Shown here: piece by piece, positions 1 to 9,884 of the stretch
How the letters are laid out: every line of letters begins with the position of its first letter
How positions within the stretch are numbered: position 1 is the stretch's first letter
From: Buchnera aphidicola str. Bp (Baizongia pistaciae)
GTDB lineage: Bacteria > Pseudomonadota > Gammaproteobacteria > Enterobacterales > Enterobacteriaceae
Assembly (NCBI RefSeq): GCF_000007725.1
Contig: NC_004545.1
Span: forward strand, 310,001-374,000
Direction: 5' to 3'
DNA: 64,000 nt
Notes under the pieces: model-generated
Databases searched by the model: none
What the model saw: the letters and a program-made list of their open reading frames with translations, nothing else
What the model was told of the DNA's origin: nothing
Position numbers and translations under genes: made by a program

Positions 1-33
1 TTTTTTAAATACTGTTTTTTAAAATTTGTATTA

Positions 34-717
34 CTAATTTTGAAGCGGTAATTTAATGGTAATTGGAATATGATGTATTTGATTATATATGTTAGGTGTG
101 TATGCAATACACCCTAAATATGGTGATTTCATATTTTTTTTAAGAATATCAATATGTGTTAAATTATATGTATCAGTAGGAAGTAAATAATTAGCAATCC
201 ATCCAAAAAATTCCAAACCTGAAGATAATATAGCTTTTTGTGTCAATATAGCATGATTTATGCAACCTAATTTAATTCCTATAACCAAGATAGTTTTTAA
301 ATTTTCTTTTTTAATCCAATCTGACATTACGAATTCATTAGAAAAGGGTGTATGCAAACCACCAATACCTTCAATTAAAATCCAATTAGATTTTTTTTTT
401 AAACGCTGTAATCCTGATGATAATTTATTCATACAAACGTTCATATGATTTTTTTCATTTGTAAAAAAAGGACATACTGGATCTATAAACAGATATGGAT
501 TAACCTCCTGGTAAGATAGTTTAACAGTACTAAATTTTCGTAACAGAACAGCATCGCTATTATACTGTTTGAAATCGTTAGTCCTGCACCCAGCAGCAAT
601 AGGTTTATATCCGGATGTATTATATCCATATCTTCTCGCTAATTCTAATAGTATAATGCTGCTAACTGTTTTACCAATGTTTGTATCAGTTCCAGTGATA
701 AACCAACAATTTTTCAT
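34..717 (-). CDS. bioD: Dethiobiotin synthetase
   Basis: ATP-dependent carboxylase that closes the ureido ring of dethiobiotin from 7,8-diaminopelargonate and CO2, the penultimate step of biotin synthesis in the cytoplasm. The 227-residue product is about the usual length (E. coli about 225). It opens with the P-loop GTDTNIGKT at residues 9-17, followed by YKPIAAG and the EGIGGLHTPF segment, all typical of BioD. The ATG at 717 overlaps the bioC stop in an ATGA arrangement, so it is probably translationally coupled as the last gene of bioB-F-C-D. No frameshift or missing motif is seen. The 33 bases after the stop are AT-rich and show no clear terminator. Confidence 0.97.
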   Translation of the reverse strand: MKNCWFITGTDTNIGKTVSSIILLELARRYGYNTSGYKPIAAGCRTNDFKQYNSDAVLLRKFSTVKLSYQEVNPYLFIDPVCPFFTNEKNHMNVCMNKLSSGLQRLKKKSNWILIEGIGGLHTPFSNEFVMSDWIKKENLKTILVIGIKLGCINHAILTQKAILSSGLEFFGWIANYLLPTDTYNLTHIDILKKNMKSPYLGCIAYTPNIYNQIHHIPITIKLPLQN

Positions 718-1457
718 AAATATATAACTCCAAAAACAAATCTATAACTAAGCAAATATCCATTTGGATTGTATGGCCAATTTTCTTGTAATTGTCTTAT
801 TTTTTTTTTAGTTAAAATTTTTGAATGATTGCTACTAATATAATTTGCGCCTATTTTTTTAAAAGAATACATTGCTTCTAATATTTTTGAAAAACTAAAT
901 GTAATTAAAATGTTGTCTATCAATGTTTTTTTATTACAACATGATAATTTAATGTCATTTATTGATAAAAACTTATTTTCTTGGTAACTTGAATTAATAG
1001 TGCGATAAGCTTTATTGAATTCATATAATGAACCATGAGCTATAGTAGAAAAAACAACCATTCCTCCTGGTTTAGTTACCCTACATAATTCTGAAATAGC
1101 CTTATTAAATTTATTGCACCATTGTAATGATAGATTACTCCACGATAAATCAAAAATATTGTCGCAAATAGGTAGTTGTTCCATGTCTGCATGTAAATAA
1201 TAATCAGCAGAATTCGTATTTTTAGCAGTTAGTAACATATTTTTAGAAAAATCTAATGCAGTTACTGTATTTCCTAATTGACGCCACTTTTTACTAAACC
1301 ATCCAGTACCGCAACCGGCATCGAGAATAGAAATATTAAAAAAAGTTTCTATTTTAGATAATAAAATGTTACCAGCTATTCTTTGTATTACTGAAAAATT
1401 GTCATAGTTTGCTGCTGCTTTTCCAAATGCTTCTGCAATTTTTTTTTTATCTATCAT
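714..1457 (-). CDS. bioC: Malonyl-ACP O-methyltransferase
   Basis: SAM-dependent methyltransferase that caps the free carboxyl of malonyl-ACP so that the fatty-acid enzymes can extend it to pimeloyl-ACP methyl ester, the first committed step of biotin synthesis. The SAM motif LDAGCGTGWFSKKW lies near residues 44-57, and the later blocks DLSWSNLSLQWC and ELCRVTKPGG match the family. I chose the ATG at 1457 ([19 protein letters not shown]), giving 247 residues; a TTG start at 1478 is open but adds residues with no counterpart in E. coli BioC. The start overlaps the end of bioF by 11 bases and the stop overlaps bioD by 4. Many small Buchnera genomes lack bioC (from memory), so its retention is informative. 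Confidence 0.95.
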   Translation of the reverse strand: MIDKKKIAEAFGKAAANYDNFSVIQRIAGNILLSKIETFFNISILDAGCGTGWFSKKWRQLGNTVTALDFSKNMLLTAKNTNSADYYLHADMEQLPICDNIFDLSWSNLSLQWCNKFNKAISELCRVTKPGGMVVFSTIAHGSLYEFNKAYRTINSSYQENKFLSINDIKLSCCNKKTLIDNILITFSFSKILEAMYSFKKIGANYISSNHSKILTKKKIRQLQENWPYNPNGYLLSYRFVFGVIYL

Positions 1458-2601
1458 ATAATTTATATATACTTTCAATCAATTGTTCGATATCTTCCTT
1501 TGTATGTAATGCATTAAGTGTGATTCTCAATCTCGAACTTTTATTTGGAACAGTAGGAGGACGTATAGCATTTACCCAAATGCCTTTAGATTTTAATTGA
1601 TCAGATAATATCATGGTTTCTTCGTTATCTCCTATTATAATTGGTTGAATAGCAGTATGTGAGCATTTTAATAGATGTGATAAGCATTGAGAATTTTTTA
1701 AAAAAAAATTAATGTTTTCTTGTAATTTTCTTCGTAACTTGTCAGCATGTTGAATACAATAAAGTGCTTGTCGTATAGCATAAGCTTGCGCTATTGGCAT
1801 AGCGGTACTAAACATTAAATGTTTAGAAAATTGCCATAAATATTCAGCAATATTATTACTGCATAATACAGCAGCTCCACTAATACCAAAGGCTTTTCCA
1901 AAAGTAATAGTCAGAATGTCTGGTTTAACACGATGTTGTTCGCAACTACCCTTACCATTATATCCACTAACTCCGATGCCATGAGCATCATCTACCATTA
2001 ACAATCCTTTTATTTTTTTTGAAAATGATGAAATTATAGATAATGGTGCAATATCTCCATCCATACTAAAAATTCCTTCTGTAATTATTAAAGGATTTTT
2101 TCCCGAAGAAGAATAGAATTTGTTCATCAAACTAGATGGATTATTATGTATAAATCGATAACATTTACCGGAACTATTATATGAAGGTTCTAGTATTGAA
2201 GAATGTGACAATTTATCCATAAAAATACGATCGTTTTTTTGTATTAATGTAGAGATTATTGCAGTGTTAGCAGTATATCCAGAAATAAATAATATAGCTT
2301 TAGGATAATCTAACCACTTTGCTAATTTCTCTTCCAAAGATTGATGAATTGTACTATATCCAGTAATTAAACTCGACCCAGTAGATCCAATTCCATAACG
2401 TGTAGCAGCTGTTTTCCAAGCTTGGACGATACGTGCATTGTTTCGTAATCCTAAATAATCATTGCTAGAAAAATTTATATATTGCATACCATTAACATTA
2501 ATAATTCTATTGTTATTTTTTTGAACTGCTACTTTTACTCTAAATTTCTTATTAAAAATATGCATATTTAATTTATGATTTATGCGTTTATTCCAGTTCA
2601 T
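1447..2601 (-). CDS. bioF: 8-amino-7-oxononanoate synthase
   Basis: PLP enzyme that condenses pimeloyl-ACP (or CoA) with alanine to give 7-keto-8-aminopelargonate. The product has 384 residues, the same as E. coli. The PLP lysine is K236 in TITFGKAFG; the motifs SSNDYLGL (about residues 45-52), [18 protein letters not shown] and [11 protein letters not shown] are all present. The ATG at 2601 overlaps the bioB stop as ATGA, and the end overlaps bioC, so expression is probably coupled. The reading frame is intact and nothing suggests decay. Confidence 0.97.
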   Translation of the reverse strand: MNWNKRINHKLNMHIFNKKFRVKVAVQKNNNRIINVNGMQYINFSSNDYLGLRNNARIVQAWKTAATRYGIGSTGSSLITGYSTIHQSLEEKLAKWLDYPKAILFISGYTANTAIISTLIQKNDRIFMDKLSHSSILEPSYNSSGKCYRFIHNNPSSLMNKFYSSSGKNPLIITEGIFSMDGDIAPLSIISSFSKKIKGLLMVDDAHGIGVSGYNGKGSCEQHRVKPDILTITFGKAFGISGAAVLCSNNIAEYLWQFSKHLMFSTAMPIAQAYAIRQALYCIQHADKLRRKLQENINFFLKNSQCLSHLLKCSHTAIQPIIIGDNEETMILSDQLKSKGIWVNAIRPPTVPNKSSRLRITLNALHTKEDIEQLIESIYKLYDR

Positions 2602-3632
2602 GCAGTTTCTGCGTTATAAAATTGCTGGCTATGTATTTTTGAAGTGTAATTTAAAGAATTGTCGCTTAATATAGAATAATTTAAATTAGTATTTTTGTGT
2701 TTAATATTTAATCCAAGTTTAGAAAATAATTGTTTATCGCGTTCTTTCTTGGGATTAGGTGTCGTTAATAATTTACATCCATAAAAGATAGAATTAGCAC
2801 CAGATAAAAAACACATAGCTTGAGTTTGTTCATTCATATTTTCTCTACCAGCTGATAAACGTATATAGGAAGTAGGCATCATTATACGTGTTATTGCAAT
2901 AGTTTTAATAAAATCAAATGTATCAATACTTGTTTGATTTTCCAACGGCGTACCCTTAACTTTTACTAACATATTTATTGGAATACTTTCAGGTGCTATT
3001 TCTAAATTAGATAGCTCGATTAATAACTCAATTCGATCTTTTAATTTTTCTCCCAAACCTAAAATTCCTCCAGAACAAATCTTCATACCAGACTTTCTAA
3101 CTTTTTTTAGAGTATTTAATCTATCTTGATAAGTTCGAGTAGTAACGATTTTTTGGTAATAACTTTTTGAAGTATCTAAGTTATGATTATAAAAATCTAA
3201 ACCTGCTTTTGCAAGTCTATCAGCTTGATCGTTATGTAGAGTTCCTAACGTCATACAAGTCTCTAATCCTAATTTTTTTACTTCTTGAATAACAGTTTTT
3301 AAAAAATGCATATCTCTTTCCTTAGGATTTTTCCAAGCTGCTCCCATACAAAAACGAGTAGATCCTAGTTTTTTTGCTTGTTGCGCTGATTTTAATATTT
3401 GCTTTAGCGTTAATAATTTTTCTATTTTTATGTTTGTTTTATATCGAGCGCTTTGAGGACAATATTTACAATCTTCAGGGCATGCCCCTGTTTTAATTGA
3501 CAAAAGCGTACTTATTTGTATTTGATTAGCATTAAAATTTTTTCTATGGATATTTTGTGCTAAAAATAATATGTCAAAGAATGGTTGATCAAAGAGCTCT
3601 TTTACTTTTTCAAAATTCCATTGTGTTTTCAT
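2598..3632 (-). CDS. bioB: Biotin synthase
   Basis: Radical-SAM enzyme that inserts sulfur into dethiobiotin, the last step of biotin synthesis. The product has 344 residues (E. coli about 346). The [4Fe-4S] motif CPEDCKYC lies near residues 52-59. The ligands expected for the [2Fe-2S] cluster are visible as cysteines in FCMGAAW, ETCMTLG and [12 protein letters not shown] plus the arginine in [10 protein letters not shown]. The ATG at 3632 is preceded by GGAA at a usable spacing. It is the first gene of the minus-strand bio operon and diverges from bioA across 81 bases. Confidence 0.98.
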   Translation of the reverse strand: MKTQWNFEKVKELFDQPFFDILFLAQNIHRKNFNANQIQISTLLSIKTGACPEDCKYCPQSARYKTNIKIEKLLTLKQILKSAQQAKKLGSTRFCMGAAWKNPKERDMHFLKTVIQEVKKLGLETCMTLGTLHNDQADRLAKAGLDFYNHNLDTSKSYYQKIVTTRTYQDRLNTLKKVRKSGMKICSGGILGLGEKLKDRIELLIELSNLEIAPESIPINMLVKVKGTPLENQTSIDTFDFIKTIAITRIMMPTSYIRLSAGRENMNEQTQAMCFLSGANSIFYGCKLLTTPNPKKERDKQLFSKLGLNIKHKNTNLNYSILSDNSLNYTSKIHSQQFYNAETA

Positions 3633-3713
3633 ATTTTTTCCAAAAATTAATAGCTTTGAATAAATAACAGTTTATAATTGTAATTTATAATCTAATTAAA
3701 TAGATAATGAATC
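3633..3713. promoter_or_regulatory. Shared bioB/bioA divergent promoter region
   Basis: This 81-base gap must hold the divergent promoters for bioB (minus) and bioA (plus). In E. coli the same interval carries the BirA operator. Here I see only a loose AT-rich dyad (TTATAATTGTAATTTATAA, about 3673-3691) and no convincing match to the E. coli operator half-sites. Repression by BirA may therefore be lost; this is inference from poor similarity, and the base composition makes short motifs unreliable. Confidence 0.4.
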
Positions 3714-5003
3714 ATGCAAAAAAATAATTTAAATTTTGACAAACAACATATTTGGCATCCATATGCATCAATGATTCAACCTACCCCATGTATTTTAGTA
3801 AAATCTGCAAAAGGAATTATTTTAAAATTACATAATGGTAAAAAATTAATTGACGGTATGTCTTCATGGTGGTCTACCATACATGGTTATAATCATCCTA
3901 GACTAAACAATGCGCTGAAAAATCAAATCAATAAAATGTCACATGTTATGTTTGGTGGAATTACTCATTATCCTGCAATTTCATTATGTAAAAAACTAAT
4001 AGAAATTACACCAAATTCATTAACTCGAATTTTTTTGTCAGATTCAGGATCTGTTTCTATTGAAATAGCAATAAAAATGATTTTACAATATTGGCAATCA
4101 TTAGGTAAAAATAAAGTAATATTTTTAACTATAAAAAAAAGTTATCATGGAGATACATTCGCAGCTATGTCAGTATGTGATCCTAAAAATTCATTTCATC
4201 AATTTTATCACAACTTTTTACCGATTAATATTTTTGCTGATAACCCAAAATGTTCTTTTGACGGATTATGGAATAAAAAAGATATTATTTCATTTAAAAA
4301 ATTAATTCAAAAACATAAAGATGTTGTTGCAGCTGTCATTTTAGAACCTATTGTACAAAGTGTGGGAGGAATGAAATTTTATCATCCTAATTATTTAAAA
4401 CAAGTTCGTTTTTTATGCGACTTATATAAAATTCCATTAATATTAGATGAAATTGCGACAGGATTTGGGCGAACAGGTAAATTTTTTGCTTTTGAACATT
4501 CTAATATAGTTCCTGATGTTCTTTGCATAGGAAAAGCTATTACAGGTGGAACTATTACTTTATCTGCCACACTTACTACTGATAAAATCGCAAATGTAAT
4601 TAGTAATAGTGCATCCGGGTGTCTCATGCATGGCCCTACTTTTATGGGAAATCCATTAGCTTGTGCAGCAGCTTATGAAAATATATTAATTCTTCAAGAA
4701 AACAAGTGGAAAATACAAGTTAAAAACATTGAAACATGTTTGCGTACTTATTTATTTCCGCTAAAAACACATTATGAAGTTTATGATGTACGTGTATTAG
4801 GCGCAATTGGTGTAGTAGAATGTTATCATTATATTAATATTAGTATGATGCAAAATTATTTTGTAAAAAATAACGTATGGATTAGACCATTTAGAAAATT
4901 GATATATCTTGTTCCAGCTTATATAATTGATAATGCGTCTTTAAAAAAATTAATCAATGTTATTTCTAATGCATTAAATTATGAAAATTTTTTTATGAAA
5001 TAA
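3714..5003 (+). CDS. bioA: Adenosylmethionine-8-amino-7-oxononanoate aminotransferase
   Basis: PLP transaminase that uses S-adenosylmethionine as amino donor to make 7,8-diaminopelargonate. Its 429 residues equal the E. coli length. Conserved blocks include HIWHPYASM near the start, DGMSSWWSTIHGYNHP, HVMFGGITH, DSGSVSIEIA, SYHGDTFAAMSVCDP, LDEIATGFGRTGK and the PLP lysine in CIGKAITGG at about residue 274, then MHGPTFMGNPLACAAA. It diverges from bioBFCD and ends 7 bases before the convergent pgl. No strong ribosome-binding site is visible before the ATG. Confidence 0.98.
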   Translation: MQKNNLNFDKQHIWHPYASMIQPTPCILVKSAKGIILKLHNGKKLIDGMSSWWSTIHGYNHPRLNNALKNQINKMSHVMFGGITHYPAISLCKKLIEITPNSLTRIFLSDSGSVSIEIAIKMILQYWQSLGKNKVIFLTIKKSYHGDTFAAMSVCDPKNSFHQFYHNFLPINIFADNPKCSFDGLWNKKDIISFKKLIQKHKDVVAAVILEPIVQSVGGMKFYHPNYLKQVRFLCDLYKIPLILDEIATGFGRTGKFFAFEHSNIVPDVLCIGKAITGGTITLSATLTTDKIANVISNSASGCLMHGPTFMGNPLACAAAYENILILQENKWKIQVKNIETCLRTYLFPLKTHYEVYDVRVLGAIGVVECYHYINISMMQNYFVKNNVWIRPFRKLIYLVPAYIIDNASLKKLINVISNALNYENFFMK

Positions 5004-5010
5004 TTTTTTT

Positions 5011-6006
5011 TTATAACATAAGGCTAGATATCCAGACTGGTCTGTTTCCAGTAGAATATGTATTTTTTAGTTCTAATAATCCTGTTATTTTCGAAATTTT
5101 ATATACGCTAAAGCTATTAGATTTTTCTCCAACAACTATTAAATTTTCTCCGGTACTGTTAATAGAAAATGTTCTAGGTTGTAATTCTGTTTTAATATGT
5201 CCTATTTTTTCTATATTTTGAACATCTTTTTCAAGTTTTATAATTGAAATTGTATTTTCTATTCTATCAGAAACATATAAAAATTTTTCGCATGGAGAAA
5301 TATGCAAATCAGATGACCAAGCTGCATTACAATAATTTTTAGACATAATGTTGATATTTTTTAATAGTATCAATTCATTTGAAAATGAATTAATAGACCA
5401 TATGTCTACTGATCCGTTTAACTCATTAACACTATATAAGCGATTATTACATTTTTGAAGATCTAAGTGTCTGGGGCCAAAATTTACATTAGTCATAAAA
5501 TTTTTACGTGTATTTTTTAATAATTTGCCGTTTTTTTTAAAATTATATGCATAAATACAATCTTTTTTTAGTGCTGATATAAATAAGCAAGTATTGTAAC
5601 AATTCATTTTGGATGCATGACATCCAAATATGTTCTTAATAGTTTGTGTAACTGGTCGAGGAATTCCTAATGTATCAAGGGGAGTAATACTTAGACAATT
5701 AAAATGATATGAACTAGAAAATAGATATTTTCCTGTATGATCAATTTCAAAATGATTAGGACTACCTGGAAGAGTTGAACATGCATGTTTTGTTAAAGTT
5801 CCATCAGCTTTAATTTTATAAGAATAAACTTTAAATTTAGGTCGTACGCCTATATATAAATATTTCTTATCTTTGGAAATAATTATTGGTTGAGGTTCTC
5901 CTTGTGTTGATATTCTTTGTAATAAATTTAAAGAAAAATCGTCATGTAATTTCCATACTTCAATTTCTTGATTTTTTGCTAATGTAATATAAATTATTTG
6001 TTTCAT
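5011..6006 (-). CDS. pgl: 6-phosphogluconolactonase, YbhE type
   Basis: Hydrolyses 6-phosphogluconolactone in the oxidative pentose phosphate pathway; together with Zwf (39167-40639) it covers the first two steps. The 331-residue product matches E. coli Pgl in length and belongs to the seven-bladed beta-propeller type, with repeated blade strands such as HLDLQKCNNRLYSVNE and HISPCEKFLYVSDR, and PRTFSINSTG near the end. It is convergent with bioA. The frame is intact. Confidence 0.95.
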   Translation of the reverse strand: MKQIIYITLAKNQEIEVWKLHDDFSLNLLQRISTQGEPQPIIISKDKKYLYIGVRPKFKVYSYKIKADGTLTKHACSTLPGSPNHFEIDHTGKYLFSSSYHFNCLSITPLDTLGIPRPVTQTIKNIFGCHASKMNCYNTCLFISALKKDCIYAYNFKKNGKLLKNTRKNFMTNVNFGPRHLDLQKCNNRLYSVNELNGSVDIWSINSFSNELILLKNINIMSKNYCNAAWSSDLHISPCEKFLYVSDRIENTISIIKLEKDVQNIEKIGHIKTELQPRTFSINSTGENLIVVGEKSNSFSVYKISKITGLLELKNTYSTGNRPVWISSLML

Positions 6007-6433
6007 AATTTTATCTAAAGGATTTACCTAATATATAAATATTTTATTTATAATATATTATCAGTTTTAATATAAATTAAAATTGTTTTAATTAATATAT
6101 TAATAAAAAGTTTCGATACATTAATTTATGTGAAAACACTTTTATATAGAAATGAATTATTTTAAAAATATTATTTTTTAAAAAAGTTAATTTTATATTT
6201 AACATTAAAAATAAAATAATATAGTTTTTTTGAATTAATCACAAAATTTAATAAAAGCTTTAAAATTTAGCTAATAACGTGATTCAAAAATAAATTTGAA
6301 ATTAATAATTTAAATAAAACTATTAAAGTTTATATTTTACTTTAGAATGTTAATAATGGTTTTATTTACTATAAAATATATAATTTTAAGCAATAATCAG
6401 TATTAAAAATATAATGTCTATTTGTTAAATGTT
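6007..6433. other. Gene-free spacer between mfd and pgl
   Basis: These 427 bases separate the 3' end of mfd from the start of pgl, both minus strand. The stretch is strongly AT-rich with stops in all frames and no ORF with a ribosome-binding site. I see no convincing hairpin followed by a T-run. It must hold the pgl promoter, but no box can be assigned with confidence. Confidence 0.6.
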
Positions 6434-8527
6434 TTAATTATTTATATTTATTAACATATTTAAAATCCAATCAATTCTTTCGCTGTTATTTTTAAAATTT
6501 TTAGAAAATCTTAAACGATTAGAAGTGTCAAATTTCCAACAGTTTTTTTCTTTTTTGAATTCTTTTAGTAAATTTTGTATGTTAATTTTACTATCTTCAA
6601 AAAATTCTATATATCCCCCTTTGACATCAGATTTTATTTTTTTTACTCCTATTTTTTTAGAAATTAAACGTATCTTAGCAATTTTTATTAAATAGTCTCC
6701 TGAATTAGGTAAATTACCAAAATTTTTACACAATGTTAGTCTGATTTTTTCTAAATCTAAAAAGTTATTAGACGTTGCTATTTTATTATAAAAAAACAAT
6801 CTATGATTTACTTTTTTTATATAACTATCAGGTAATAAATTTGATACATTTAATTCAATTTTAGGATAAGTATTTATGATGTCATTTAATGGTTTGTAGT
6901 AACCATTTTTTATATTTCTTACAGCATTCATTAATAATTTCATGTATAAAGAAAAACCTATTTTTGTTATATGCCCACTTTGGTTATTTCCTAATATTTC
7001 TCCAATTCCTCTAATCTCTAAATCACGATTAGCTAATTCAAAACATGAACCAAAACTTTCTATAGAAGTAATAGCATCAATTCTTTTTTTTGCATCTGAT
7101 TTTATATCCTTTAACGAAGGTACTAACAACCAAGCATACGCTTGGTGTTGAGAACGACCTACTCTGCCTCGTAATTGGTGTAATTGTGCTAATCCAAAGT
7201 TATTAGCATTTTCAATAATAATTGTATTGACGTTAGGAATATCTATACCTGTTTCTATAATAGTAGAACAAACTAATACATTAAATCGTTTATGATAAAA
7301 ATCATTCATTATTGATTCTAAATCTGTACTACGTAGTTGTCCATGTCCTATTCTAATGTTAGCTTCAGGAACAAGTTTTTTTAATTCTATTTTTTTTCTT
7401 TCAATTTTATTTACATTGTTATAAATATAATATACTTGCCCGCCTCGTAATATTTCTCTAAGAATAGCTTTACGAATTACCGTATAACTAAATTCTCGAA
7501 CAAACGTTTTGACAATTAATCTTTGTTTTGGAGGAGTAGCAATAATCGATAAGTCTCGAATTCCAACGAATGCCATATTTAAAGTTCTAGGAATAGGAGT
7601 AGCAGTTAACGTTAAAACGTCAATATTATTAGATATTAATTTTATTTGTTCTTTGTGATGCACTCCAAATCTGTGTTCTTCGTCAACAATTAATAATCCT
7701 AAATTTTTCCATTTTAAATTTTTGAGTAAAATTTTATGAGTTCCGATGAGTACATGAACATTTCCTATATTTACATTATTTATTATCTCATTACATTTTG
7801 TTTCGGATTGAAAGCGAGACAAAATTTCTATTTTTGTAGACCAATATTTAAAACGTAAAGTAAAATTGTTAAAATGTTGTTGGGCTAACAGGGTTGTTGG
7901 AACTAAAATTGCTACTTGTTTTTGGTTACAAACAGCTAAAAAAGTAGCTCGCATTGCAACTTCAGTTTTTCCAAAACCAACATCACCACAAACTAATCGA
8001 TCCATAGGAGTTGATTTATACATATCACTTAGTACAGAATTAATAGCACTATCTTGATCAGGTGTTAACGTAAATGGAAAACGTTCGCAAAATATTTTGT
8101 ATTTTGTATGATGTTTTTTAAATGAAAATCCTTTTTGAGAAATTCTATGTGAATAAATATTTAGAAGTATAGCAGCAGAATCATATGCTTTTTCGTTAGC
8201 TTTTTTTTTCTCTTTATTCCATAAATCATTTCCAAGTCTATGTAGCGGAATATCCTTTTTTGAAGTTCCTATATATCGACTAATTAAATATAAATATGTA
8301 ATAGGAACATACAATTTAGAATTTTGTGCATAATTTATAACTACGCATTCAGTTTTTATATTTCTAGTCGTAACAGTAGTTAAACCTTGATATCTTCCTA
8401 CACCATGTTCAAAATGAACAATAGGTTGATTTATTTTGAGTTTAGATAAATCACATATATTTTTTTCATCAAGACTATTATTAGTAAAATAAACTTGATT
8501 CTTTTGTACTAAGCTTTTTATTAACAT
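6434..8527 (-). CDS. mfd: Transcription-repair coupling factor, N-terminally truncated
   Basis: SF2 DNA translocase that binds stalled RNA polymerase. E. coli Mfd has about 1148 residues; this product has 697 and begins just before the polymerase-interacting domain (QPIVHFEHGVGRYQGL, about residues 34-49). The translocase motor is complete: GDVGFGKTEVA (Walker A, about 180-190), DEEHRFG, TATPIPRTLN, ETGIDIPN and QLRGRVGRS. The C-terminal regulatory domain follows. The missing part is the UvrB-like region that contacts UvrA, so it may release stalled polymerase without recruiting excision repair. From memory, other Buchnera have a similarly shortened Mfd, so this is probably an old, functional truncation. 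Confidence 0.95.
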   Translation of the reverse strand: MLIKSLVQKNQVYFTNNSLDEKNICDLSKLKINQPIVHFEHGVGRYQGLTTVTTRNIKTECVVINYAQNSKLYVPITYLYLISRYIGTSKKDIPLHRLGNDLWNKEKKKANEKAYDSAAILLNIYSHRISQKGFSFKKHHTKYKIFCERFPFTLTPDQDSAINSVLSDMYKSTPMDRLVCGDVGFGKTEVAMRATFLAVCNQKQVAILVPTTLLAQQHFNNFTLRFKYWSTKIEILSRFQSETKCNEIINNVNIGNVHVLIGTHKILLKNLKWKNLGLLIVDEEHRFGVHHKEQIKLISNNIDVLTLTATPIPRTLNMAFVGIRDLSIIATPPKQRLIVKTFVREFSYTVIRKAILREILRGGQVYYIYNNVNKIERKKIELKKLVPEANIRIGHGQLRSTDLESIMNDFYHKRFNVLVCSTIIETGIDIPNVNTIIIENANNFGLAQLHQLRGRVGRSQHQAYAWLLVPSLKDIKSDAKKRIDAITSIESFGSCFELANRDLEIRGIGEILGNNQSGHITKIGFSLYMKLLMNAVRNIKNGYYKPLNDIINTYPKIELNVSNLLPDSYIKKVNHRLFFYNKIATSNNFLDLEKIRLTLCKNFGNLPNSGDYLIKIAKIRLISKKIGVKKIKSDVKGGYIEFFEDSKINIQNLLKEFKKEKNCWKFDTSNRLRFSKNFKNNSERIDWILNMLININN

Positions 8528-9633
8528 AATCAGTTATTTTAAATTAATACATTATATACATTTTTTTAAATAGAAGTAGTAAATTTTTTTAGATTAAATA
8601 TTATATTATGAAATATAATATTTAATCTAAAATTTTATTATCTTTATTTTATAAATGTTAGTATTGAATTCTATTAAGATTATTATTTCAGAAAATTCTT
8701 TGTCCTAAATATTATTAGAGTAAAATGTTTTAATATCAATTTAATGTAATATGCGTGTAAAATTTACAATAAAGAATATCTGTTTTGTAACGTAAAATTT
8801 TTAGTTTTATATTAAAATATATAAATAACAATATTTTTTTTAAAATATTTTATATTTTTAAAAAAAAAATTAACGAAATTCTTATAGAATATAAAACACA
8901 AATGTTGATAAAATTTTAAAGTAATTTAAAATAATACACTATAAATTAATTTCACAAAAGTTACTAAATATTGCAAATATCTTAAAACTTTTCATATATA
9001 TAATACATATATAATGTAATTATTGTATTAAACTTAATATATATATGAGATAAAAATTTTTAAGATATACAGTTAGTTATTTTGTTTATTATTATAAAAA
9101 AAACTATTATACTATGTTTTTATGATTAATAGGTACTATATAGATACAAGTAAGCATATGAACAAAAATATTAAATTCATGTAAACTTCAATTGTAGATT
9201 GCTTTTCTGTACTAATTAATTAAAAAAATTATATTTTTGTACAATTTATACAAATGCATATTATTTTTTTTGTGTATTTATACACAATAATATCTAATAA
9301 TAAAAATTCAAATAGTTTTAAATAAATTCATAAAAATATGTAATAAATTTTTTTGTTAAATGTATAAATAAATTGTATAAACGTAATTTTAGCATGAATT
9401 AGACAAGTACTAATAATCTAACTAAGTATTCTTTATTAAAAACATTTTTTAATTTTATATATTGAGACAATAATTTGTAAAAATTTAAATATAACTAACT
9501 ATATATTTTAGATATTTTGTAATACAAATTAAAAACAATGTTACTAAAATTTATTTTATTTATCATGTGAATAATATTATTTGAAATATTTAAAATTCGT
9601 AATTTAAGAAACTAGTTTTAATACATTATATTT
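8528..9633. other. Gene-free region upstream of mfd
   Basis: About 1.1 kb with no ORF that looks coding on either strand. In E. coli the divergent neighbours of mfd are the lolCDE genes, and I recall homologues here in other Buchnera; nothing resembling them can be read. The 450 codons missing from the mfd N-terminus would also have lain here. The only strong structure is the inverted repeat at 8587-8632. The stretch is most simply read as eroded DNA. Confidence 0.6.
8587..8632. repeat. 20-bp perfect inverted repeat, 6-base loop
   Basis: The arms 8587-8606 and 8613-8632 are exact reverse complements around the loop TATGAA. It starts 60 bases upstream of the mfd start codon. On the plus strand it is followed by TTTTATTA, a weak T-tail, so it could be a terminator left from a lost gene; on the minus strand it would form a leader hairpin for mfd. 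An uninterrupted 20-bp dyad is unlikely to persist by drift in decaying DNA. Confidence 0.75.
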
Positions 9634-9804
9634 ATGCGTTTTCTGTTAATTAAGATTTTTAAAATAGACATAAATATGAAAATAATAAATAAGCGATTAA
9701 AAAGTATTCGTTATAAAAGAAATAAAAAGAAGATGCGACAACGTTTACGAAAAAATATTTTTAAACAAAAAACACTCAAATTATGTTTAAAAATCCAATT
9801 TTAG
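9634..9804 (+). CDS. Possible small basic protein, unrecognised
   Basis: An open frame of 56 codons starts at ATG 9634, with a second in-frame ATG at 9676 giving 42 codons. The protein is extremely rich in lysine and arginine, for example KRLKSIRYKRNKKKMRQR, and uses CGA, CGT and AGA for arginine as the real genes here do. There is no clear ribosome-binding site before either ATG. I do not recognise it; the composition would suit a nucleic-acid or ribosome-associated peptide, but chance in A-rich DNA is a real alternative. It lies between mfd and gapA, 50 bases before the hairpin at 9857. Confidence 0.3.
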   Translation: MRFLLIKIFKIDINMKIINKRLKSIRYKRNKKKMRQRLRKNIFKQKTLKLCLKIQF

Positions 9805-9856
9805 TCAAATTAAATATAATAATAAGTAGGGTAATAAATACTATTTTATAATTAAT

Positions 9857-9884
9857 TTATATACGCATCTTAGGATGTATATAA
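9857..9884 (+). repeat. Hairpin upstream of gapA
   Basis: TTATATAC (9857-9864) pairs with GTATATAA (9877-9884), and inside it, after a two-base bulge, ATC pairs with GAT around a TTAG loop. No T-run follows, so it is not a classical terminator. The bases just after it (about 9885-9915) are richer in G than the surroundings and include TGGTAGAGCAG, which resembles a tRNA D-arm. Possible roles are the 3' end of the small ORF transcript or part of a gapA leader. Confidence 0.4.

Noticed and set aside
714-1478. bioC starting at TTG 1478 with seven more residues
   Set aside because: The ATG at 1457 matches the E. coli start and needs no rare start codon; the extension lies inside bioF.
3673-3691. 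AT-rich dyad between bioB and bioA as a BirA operator
   Set aside because: The spacing and half-sites do not match the E. coli operator, and TTATAA is palindromic by chance very often in this base composition.
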